Shown piece by piece: positions 58,781-64,000 of a stretch of DNA of 64,000 nt. How positions within the stretch are numbered: the first letter of the stretch is position 1; each line of letters starts with the position of its first letter. The notes under the pieces were generated by a model, which saw only the letters and a program-made list of their open reading frames with translations, made no database searches and had not been told where the DNA came from. The DNA comes from Streptomyces sp. NBC_00440 (GTDB taxonomy: Bacteria; Actinomycetota; Actinomycetes; Streptomycetales; Streptomycetaceae): the NCBI RefSeq assembly GCF_036014215.1, contig NZ_CP107921.1:6131001-6195000 (forward strand), given 5' to 3'. The translations under genes were made by a program, and so were the position numbers.

Positions 58781-59233
58781 ATGCGCGCAAAGATCACCTA
58801 CCTCGTCACGGCCGCCGTCCTGGTCTTCTACTTCGTCCTGGTCGGCAGCCGGGGCGTGCTGCTCATCGAGAACGGCACGCTGCTCACGGTCACCTTCGGC
58901 GTGGCCGTGCTGATCCTGCCGCTGATCGGCATCTGGTTCCTGTGGAAGAACACCCAGTTCGTCCGGCGGGCCAACCGGCTCGCCGCCGAACTGGACGCCG
59001 AAGGCGGCCTGCCCGTCGACGAGTTGGTGCGTACGCCCAGCGGCCGGATCGACCGCGACTCGGCCGACCGGGTCTTCGTCCGCCGCAAGGAGGAGACCGA
59101 GGACAGCCCGGACGACTGGCGCTGCTGGTTCCGCCTCGCGGTCGCCTACCAGGACGCCAGGGACACCCCGCGCGCCCGCAAGGCCATGCAGCGTGCCATC
59201 GCCCTGCATGCGGGCAGGCCCGTCAGTATCTGA
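58781..59233 (+). CDS. Small membrane protein with a TPR-like C-terminus
   Basis: A 150-residue protein with two membrane helices (residues 6-23 and 36-54) and a cytoplasmic part. The end, WFRLAVAYQDARDTPRARKAMQRAI, resembles one tetratricopeptide repeat. Function unknown. It begins four bases after the dapB stop and is probably co-transcribed with it. A perfect 13-bp hairpin overlaps its stop codon. Confidence 0.75.
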   Translation: MRAKITYLVTAAVLVFYFVLVGSRGVLLIENGTLLTVTFGVAVLILPLIGIWFLWKNTQFVRRANRLAAELDAEGGLPVDELVRTPSGRIDRDSADRVFVRRKEETEDSPDDWRCWFRLAVAYQDARDTPRARKAMQRAIALHAGRPVSI

Positions 59234-59242
59234 CGGGCCTGC
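59214..59242. terminator. Hairpin terminator overlapping a stop codon
   Basis: GCAGGCCCGTCAG (59214-59226) pairs perfectly with CTGACGGGCCTGC (59230-59242) around TAT. The TGA at 59231-59233 lies in the 3' arm. The convergent gene ends at 59293. Confidence 0.8.
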
Positions 59243-59292
59243 GTGTCGCCGGGGGCATCCGCCCGGCCGGGCTGCTGATCCCGGCGGCCCGC

Positions 59293-59853
59293 TCAGCCGA
59301 GCCGGTACTCCGCACCCCAGGCCTCGACCGTGTCCGCCGCGCGGTCGAAGGCCTCGTGGCGTGCCAGGAAGTCGGCACTGTGGTCGGTGAGCAGCGGCGG
59401 CAGCTGCTCACCGCTGCGCTGTACGAGCAGGAGCGCCTCGCCCTGCACCGTGCGCGGCAGCCCCAGCCAGCGGACCGGCTGCTGCACCGTGCGTACGGCC
59501 GCGGTACGGCCCCACGGCACGGTGACCGTCTTGAAGAAGCCCACCCGCCGCACTCCGTGCCTGCTCACCCAGGTGCCCATCCGCAGCAGCCGCAGGGCGC
59601 AGGCCACGACCACGAGGCCGAGGGCGAGGGTGACGCCCGCACCCGACACCGCGCCGGCGAAAGCGATGATCATCGCCGCCAGCAGGATGAACGAGGCGAG
59701 CAGCAGCAACACGGCTGCCGCCCCGACCCGCCAGGGCCCCGGGCGGTAGGGGCGGCGCCACTGGTCGTGGTCGTCGAACGGCAGCGCGACGTCGTCGGCA
59801 TTCTCGGCGGCTGCGTCAAACGCGCGGTCGGCCGTCAGGAAAGGCAGGGGCAC
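59293..59853 (-). CDS. PH-domain-like membrane protein
   Basis: A 186-residue protein with two adjacent membrane helices (about 44-62 and 66-88) followed by a cytoplasmic beta-rich part (GTWVSRHGVRRVGFFKTVTVPW, split by the turn around RRVGFF) that resembles the bacterial PH-like domain seen in membrane proteins of actinobacteria. The N-terminus is acidic. Function unknown. It is convergent with the dapB unit. Confidence 0.65.
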   Translation of the reverse strand: MPLPFLTADRAFDAAAENADDVALPFDDHDQWRRPYRPGPWRVGAAAVLLLLASFILLAAMIIAFAGAVSGAGVTLALGLVVVACALRLLRMGTWVSRHGVRRVGFFKTVTVPWGRTAAVRTVQQPVRWLGLPRTVQGEALLLVQRSGEQLPPLLTDHSADFLARHEAFDRAADTVEAWGAEYRLG

Positions 59854-59946
59854 GACTGATCCTCACTCACAAGCACGCTCGATTGGCTGTGCCCGGTGAG
59901 GCTACCGATGAGATCATCGCCCGACCACCCCAGGGGTCCGGACGAG

Positions 59947-60186
59947 TCAGTGGTCGTGGGCTGCTTCGGACTGATGTGTCTGTGCGGGCGTCTGATCGGC
60001 TGCCAGAGCAGGCAGACCGAACAGCAGCGAGCCCGCGATACCTGCGACGACGGTGAGGCCGACGAGCGCACGGCCGGCGAGCTGGGTTGCGGTGGGGCGT
60101 TGACGGGGCGGCGGTTCGATGTTGCTACGGAAGCGGTCTGCGTCAGCGACGAATGCGAACGGGACGGCCTCTCGCCGGCGGAACAT
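59947..60186 (-). CDS. Small single-span membrane or exported protein
   Basis: A 79-residue protein I do not recognise. A basic N-terminal half (MFRRREAVPFAFVADADRF) precedes one hydrophobic segment, ALVGLTVVAGIAGSLLFGLPALA, and a short His/Gln-rich tail ending HDH. It could be a membrane protein or a secreted peptide with an internal signal. I chose the ATG at 60186 because AAGGAG lies about ten bases upstream. It is divergent from thyX. Confidence 0.6.
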   Translation of the reverse strand: MFRRREAVPFAFVADADRFRSNIEPPPRQRPTATQLAGRALVGLTVVAGIAGSLLFGLPALAADQTPAQTHQSEAAHDH

Positions 60187-60384
60187 AGGGGCACTTCTCC
60201 TTGGATCACGAGACTTTCGGTTCCACTCTGGTTCCACTGATTCAGACGTCCAGAGCGGCCGATCGGTGCCCGATTTCCACGAATGGGCAGAACTTTTCTG
60301 CTGACGGTTCGTCCGGTCCTGGTTGTCGGTGCCGCGCCGTAGAGTGGGCGCCGCCCGAGCGATGCAACTGGAAGGACCCCGCCG

Positions 60385-61125
60385 GTGAGTGACACTCCCA
60401 CCTCAGACCCCAAGCCGAGCTTCCGCAGCGACGTCACCGTCGAGCTGGTGAAGCACAGCGCGAGCGATTCGGACGTGCTGTGGGCGGCCCGAGTCTCCAC
60501 GGCGGGTGAGCAGTCGCTCGAAGAGCTCCGGAAGGACCCCGAGCGCTCCAAGGGGCTCATCAACTATCTGATGCGGGACCGGCACGGCAGTCCCTTCGAG
60601 CACAACTCGATGACCTTCTTCATCAGCGCCCCGATCTTCGTGTTCCGTGAGTTCATGCGGCACCGCGTCGGCTGGTCGTACAACGAGGAATCCGGCCGCT
60701 ACAGGGAGCTGGAGCCGGTCTTCTACGTACCGGGCGAGTCCCGCAAGTTGGTCCAGCAGGGCCGTCCCGGCAAGTACGAGTTCGTCGAGGGCACCGCGGC
60801 CCAGCAGGAGCTCACCGGTCGCGTCATGGAGGACTCCTACCGGCAGGCCTACGACGCCTACCAGGAGATGTTGGCCGCCGGCGTGGCCCGCGAGGTGGCC
60901 AGGGCGGTGCTGCCCGTCGGCCTGTTCTCGTCGATGTACGCGACGTGCAATGCCCGGTCGCTGATGCACTTCCTCGGCCTGCGCACGCAGCACGAGCTGG
61001 CGCGGACGCCGTCCTTCCCGCAGCGGGAGATCGAGATGGTCGGGGAGCAGATGGAAGAGCACTGGAACAAGCTCATGCCGCTGACTCATGCGGCCTTCAA
61101 TGCCAACGGACGGGTCGCCCCATAG
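60385..61125 (+). CDS. thyX: Flavin-dependent thymidylate synthase
   Basis: A 246-residue FAD enzyme that makes dTMP from dUMP with methylenetetrahydrofolate and NADPH. The ThyX motif RHRVGWSYNEESGRY is at residues 92-106; here eight residues, not the usual seven, separate RHR from Ser103. The C-terminal RSLMHFLGLRTQHELA holds the dUMP-binding arginine region. GGAAGGA lies nine bases before the GTG at 60385. A hairpin follows. Next to dapA and rnj, as in other streptomycetes. Confidence 0.95.
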   Translation: MSDTPTSDPKPSFRSDVTVELVKHSASDSDVLWAARVSTAGEQSLEELRKDPERSKGLINYLMRDRHGSPFEHNSMTFFISAPIFVFREFMRHRVGWSYNEESGRYRELEPVFYVPGESRKLVQQGRPGKYEFVEGTAAQQELTGRVMEDSYRQAYDAYQEMLAAGVAREVARAVLPVGLFSSMYATCNARSLMHFLGLRTQHELARTPSFPQREIEMVGEQMEEHWNKLMPLTHAAFNANGRVAP

Positions 61126-61204
61126 GGCACGCATGTGCGACTGGGCCGCGTGAGGTGTCCGGATTGCACCCTTTGGTGAAGTTCATCTAGGCTGATCAAA
61201 CGGA

Positions 61205-61242
61205 CCCGGCACTGCTTGAACCCCCGAGCAGGCAGTGCCGGG
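61205..61242 (+). terminator. Hairpin terminator after thyX
   Basis: CCCGGCACTGC (61205-61215) pairs perfectly with GCAGTGCCGGG (61232-61242); the 16-base loop can form an inner stem. It lies about 80 bases after the thyX stop. Confidence 0.75.
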
Positions 61243-61303
61243 CTCCGTAGCTCCCGTCCCCCGAGGGGACGCGCCGCACTGAGCAGCGAGTAGCGTGGTA
61301 CCC

Positions 61304-62203
61304 ATGGCTCCGATCTCCACTCCGCAGACCCCCTTCGGGCGGGTCCTCACCGCCATGGTCACGCCCTTCACGGCGGACGGCGCGCTCGACATCGACGGCG
61401 CGCAGCGGCTTGCCACCCATCTGGTGGAAGCAGGCAATGACGGCCTGGTCGTCAACGGCACCACGGGCGAGTCCCCGACCACCAGCGACGCGGAGAAAAA
61501 CGACCTCGTGCGGGCGGTACGGGAAGCGGTCGGAGACCGTGCTCACGTCATCGCGGGTGTAGGCACCAACGACACCCGGCACAGCCTGGAGCTGGCCCGA
61601 GCGGCCGAGACCGCGGGCGCGCACGGCCTGCTCGCCGTGACGCCGTACTACAACAAGCCGCCGCAGGAAGGCCTGCTCCGGCACTTCACCGCCATCGCGG
61701 ACTCCACCGGGCTGCCCGTCATGCTGTACGACATTCCGGGCCGCAGCGGTGTGCCGATCAACACCGAGACGATCGTCAGGCTGGCAGAGCACCCGCGCAT
61801 CGTGGCCAACAAGGACGCCAAGGGCGACCTCGGCCGTGCCAGCTGGGCCATCGCGCGCAGCGGCCTGGCCTGGTACTCCGGCGACGACATGCTGAATCTG
61901 CCGCTCTTCTCGGTGGGCGCGTGCGGATTCGTCTCCGTCGTCGGCCATCTCGTCACCCCTGAGCTGCGAGCCCTCCTGGAGGCGTACCTCGCGGGCGACG
62001 TCCAGAAGGCGACCGAGATCCACCAGCGTCTGCTGCCCGTCTTCACCGGCATGTTCCGGACGCAGGGAGTGATCACGACGAAGGCCGCGCTGGGCCTCCA
62101 GGGCCTGCCTGCCGGACCGCTCCGGCTTCCTCTGGTGGAACTTGCCCCTGAGGAAACGGCCCAGCTCAAGATCGATCTTGCCGCCGGCGGGGTAGAACTT
62201 TAA
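61304..62203 (+). CDS. dapA: 4-hydroxy-tetrahydrodipicolinate synthase
   Basis: A 299-residue TIM-barrel aldolase that condenses pyruvate with aspartate semialdehyde, the first step toward diaminopimelate and lysine. The Schiff-base lysine is Lys170 in IVANKDAKG, with GTTGES at 52-57 and Tyr142 in LYDIPGRSG. I chose the ATG at 61304; TAGCGT seven bases upstream is a likely -10 box, and there is no clear ribosome binding site, so the message is probably leaderless. It is followed by rnj. Confidence 0.95.
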   Translation: MAPISTPQTPFGRVLTAMVTPFTADGALDIDGAQRLATHLVEAGNDGLVVNGTTGESPTTSDAEKNDLVRAVREAVGDRAHVIAGVGTNDTRHSLELARAAETAGAHGLLAVTPYYNKPPQEGLLRHFTAIADSTGLPVMLYDIPGRSGVPINTETIVRLAEHPRIVANKDAKGDLGRASWAIARSGLAWYSGDDMLNLPLFSVGACGFVSVVGHLVTPELRALLEAYLAGDVQKATEIHQRLLPVFTGMFRTQGVITTKAALGLQGLPAGPLRLPLVELAPEETAQLKIDLAAGGVEL

Positions 62204-62266
62204 ACACAGACTTCACAACTGAATACGCAAGATCACTCTGACAACTGCAAGTGCACGAATCATGCG

Positions 62267-62291
62267 CGCCACGTGCCTCAGGTACGTGGCG
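62267..62291 (+). promoter_or_regulatory. Stem-loop in the rnj leader
   Basis: CGCCACGT (62267-62274) pairs perfectly with ACGTGGCG (62284-62291) around a 9-base loop, ten bases before the AGGAG of rnj. It may be a dapA terminator or a leader structure of the RNase J message. Confidence 0.45.
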
Positions 62292-62311
62292 TGTGTGGTG
62301 AGGAGAGTCTT

Positions 62312-63997
62312 TTGAGTCATCCGCATCCTGAACTCGGCGCACCGCCGAAGCTTCCGAAGAACGGCCTGCGCGTCACCCCGCTCGGCGGTCTCGGCGAGAT
62401 CGGCCGGAACATGACGGTCTTCGAATACGGAGGCCGGCTGCTGATCGTCGACTGCGGCGTGCTCTTCCCCGAGGAGGAGCAGCCGGGCATCGACCTGATC
62501 CTGCCCGATTTCACCACCATCAAGGACCGTCTCGACGACGTCGAGGGCATCGTGCTCACGCACGGCCACGAGGACCACATCGGCGGTGTGCCCTATCTGC
62601 TCCGGCTGAAGCCGGACATCCCGCTGATCGGCTCCAAGCTGACGCTGGCGCTCATCGAGGCGAAGCTCCAGGAGCACCGGATCCGCCCGTACACCCTCGA
62701 AGTCACCGAGGGACAGCGCGAGCGCATCGGGGTCTTCGACTGCGAGTTCATCGCGGTCAACCACTCCATTCCCGATGCCCTCGCGGTCGCGATCCGCACC
62801 CCGGCGGGCATGGCCGTCGCCACCGGCGACTTCAAGATGGACCAGCTGCCGCTGGACGGCCGCCTCACCGACCTGCACGCCTTCGCGCGGCTGAGCGAAG
62901 AGGGCATCGACCTTCTCCTCTCGGACTCGACGAACGCCGAGGTCCCCGGCTTCGTGCCGCCCGAGCGCGACATCTCCAATGTCCTGCGCACGGTCTTCGC
63001 CAACGCCCAGAAGCGCATCATCGTGGCCAGCTTCGCCAGCCATGTGCACCGCATCCAGCAGATCCTCGACGCGGCGCACGAGTACGGGCGAAGGGTGGCG
63101 TTCGTCGGCCGGTCGATGGTCCGGAACATGGGTATCGCCCGTGACCTGGGCTATCTGAAGGTCCCCGCGGGTCTGGTCGTCGACGTCAAGACGCTCGACG
63201 ACCTTCCGGACGACGAGGTCGTGCTGGTCTGCACCGGCTCGCAGGGCGAGCCGATGGCCGCCCTTTCCCGGATGGCCAACCGGGACCACCAGATCCGGAT
63301 CGTCCAGGGCGACACCGTGATCCTGGCCTCGTCGCTCATCCCGGGCAACGAGAACGCGGTCTACCGCGTGATCAACGGGCTCACCCGCTGGGGAGCCGAC
63401 GTCGTCCACAAGGGCAATGCCAAGGTCCACGTCTCGGGCCACGCGTCGGCCGGCGAGCTGCTGTACTTCTACAACATCTGCCGCCCGAAGAACCTGATGC
63501 CGGTGCACGGCGAATGGCGCCATCTGCGCGCCAACGCCGAGCTCGGCGCGAAGACGGGTGTTCCCAAGGACCACATCGTCATCGCTGAGGACGGCGTCGT
63601 GGTCGACCTGGTCGACGGCAAGGCGAGAATCGTCGGCAAGGTCCAAGCGGGCTATGTGTACGTCGACGGCCTCTCGGTCGGCGATGTCACCGAGACCCAC
63701 CTCAAGGACCGCCGCATCCTCGGCGACGAGGGCATCATTTCTGTCTTCATCGTGGTCGACAGCTCCAGCGGCAAGATCGTGGGCGGCCCCCACATCCAGG
63801 CCAGGGGCTCCGGCATCGACGACGGTGCGTTCAGTGCCGTCGTACCGAAGATCGAGGACGCCCTGAACAAGTCGGCCCAGGACGGCGTTCTGGAGCCGCA
63901 TCAGCTCCAGCAGCTGATCCGTCGCACGGTGGGCAAGTGGGTCTCGGACGGCTATCGCAGGCGCCCGATGATCCTTCCCGTCGTCGTCGAGGTCTGA
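62312..63997 (+). CDS. rnj: Ribonuclease J
   Basis: A 561-residue metallo-beta-lactamase/beta-CASP nuclease with endo- and 5'-exoribonuclease activity. The zinc motif HGHEDH is at residues 84-89, and further ligands lie in VNHSIPD and HVSGHASAGE. The beta-CASP part (about 210-340, FVGRSMVRNMG) and the C-terminal domain are present. I chose the TTG at 62312 (MSHPHPELGAP), with AGGAG six bases upstream; this matches the start in other streptomycetes. The full gene fits within the window. Confidence 0.94.
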   Translation: MSHPHPELGAPPKLPKNGLRVTPLGGLGEIGRNMTVFEYGGRLLIVDCGVLFPEEEQPGIDLILPDFTTIKDRLDDVEGIVLTHGHEDHIGGVPYLLRLKPDIPLIGSKLTLALIEAKLQEHRIRPYTLEVTEGQRERIGVFDCEFIAVNHSIPDALAVAIRTPAGMAVATGDFKMDQLPLDGRLTDLHAFARLSEEGIDLLLSDSTNAEVPGFVPPERDISNVLRTVFANAQKRIIVASFASHVHRIQQILDAAHEYGRRVAFVGRSMVRNMGIARDLGYLKVPAGLVVDVKTLDDLPDDEVVLVCTGSQGEPMAALSRMANRDHQIRIVQGDTVILASSLIPGNENAVYRVINGLTRWGADVVHKGNAKVHVSGHASAGELLYFYNICRPKNLMPVHGEWRHLRANAELGAKTGVPKDHIVIAEDGVVVDLVDGKARIVGKVQAGYVYVDGLSVGDVTETHLKDRRILGDEGIISVFIVVDSSSGKIVGGPHIQARGSGIDDGAFSAVVPKIEDALNKSAQDGVLEPHQLQQLIRRTVGKWVSDGYRRRPMILPVVVEV

Positions 63998-64000
63998 CAG

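Overview
The window is a stretch of chromosome from a high-GC Gram-positive actinomycete, almost certainly a Streptomyces. The third codon position is nearly always G or C, GTG and TTG starts are frequent, several genes look leaderless, and the order of the housekeeping genes (dxr-rseP-ispG, proS, rimP-nusA-ylxR-infB-ylxP-rbfA-truB, ribF, rpsO-pnp, dapB, thyX, dapA, rnj) is the one I know from Streptomyces chromosomes. I see no tRNA, rRNA, CRISPR array, insertion sequence or prophage. All identifications come from reading translated sequence; no database search was run.

Layout. (1) 1-13.6 kb: a catabolic region. It holds the end of a polyamine-type ABC transporter (ATPase tail and two permeases) with an FAD amine oxidoreductase, a secreted GH18 chitinase behind two DasR-like boxes, a PAP2 phosphatase, a GABA aminotransferase (gabT), a membrane VirD4/TraG-like ATPase, a PucR-type regulator and a succinate-semialdehyde-type dehydrogenase. 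The transporter, oxidoreductase, aminotransferase and dehydrogenase together read as putrescine/GABA uptake and breakdown. (2) 13.9-24.7 kb: acyl-CoA dehydrogenase, a divergent EPSP synthase, the isoprenoid genes dxr and ispG flanking the intramembrane protease rseP, two GNAT acetyltransferases and proS. (3) 24.8-26.7 kb, minus strand: a coupled trio of a pseudokinase-like phosphotransferase, a ferritin-like protein and a Tat-type lipoprotein. (4) 26.8-38.6 kb: the translation operon from rimP to truB, then a large trypsin-NACHT-like protein whose catalytic residues are replaced, and ribF. (5) 38.6-47 kb: an ArsR-like regulator divergent from an MFS exporter, and a complete peptide-type ABC transporter on the minus strand. 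(6) 47.1-53.4 kb, minus strand: a very proline/glutamine-rich MinD/ParA ATPase resembling the ESX-associated EspI type, a small DUF397 protein that I take for BldB, a 113-aa membrane protein and a cytochrome oxidase subunit I without its partner subunits. (7) 53.7-64 kb: rpsO-pnp, an M16 protease, dapB, two small membrane proteins, a membrane protein divergent from thyX, dapA and RNase J.

Most interesting: the trypsin-NACHT pseudoenzyme beside truB/ribF; a candidate RNA switch in front of infB, made of three stop/start-coupled mini-ORFs followed by two mutually exclusive hairpins that enclose the infB ribosome binding site; the kinase-fold protein lacking its catalytic residues; the EPSP synthase with Ala at the glyphosate-contact position; and the EspI-like ATPase next to a BldB-like protein with no ESX secretion genes between them and rpsO.
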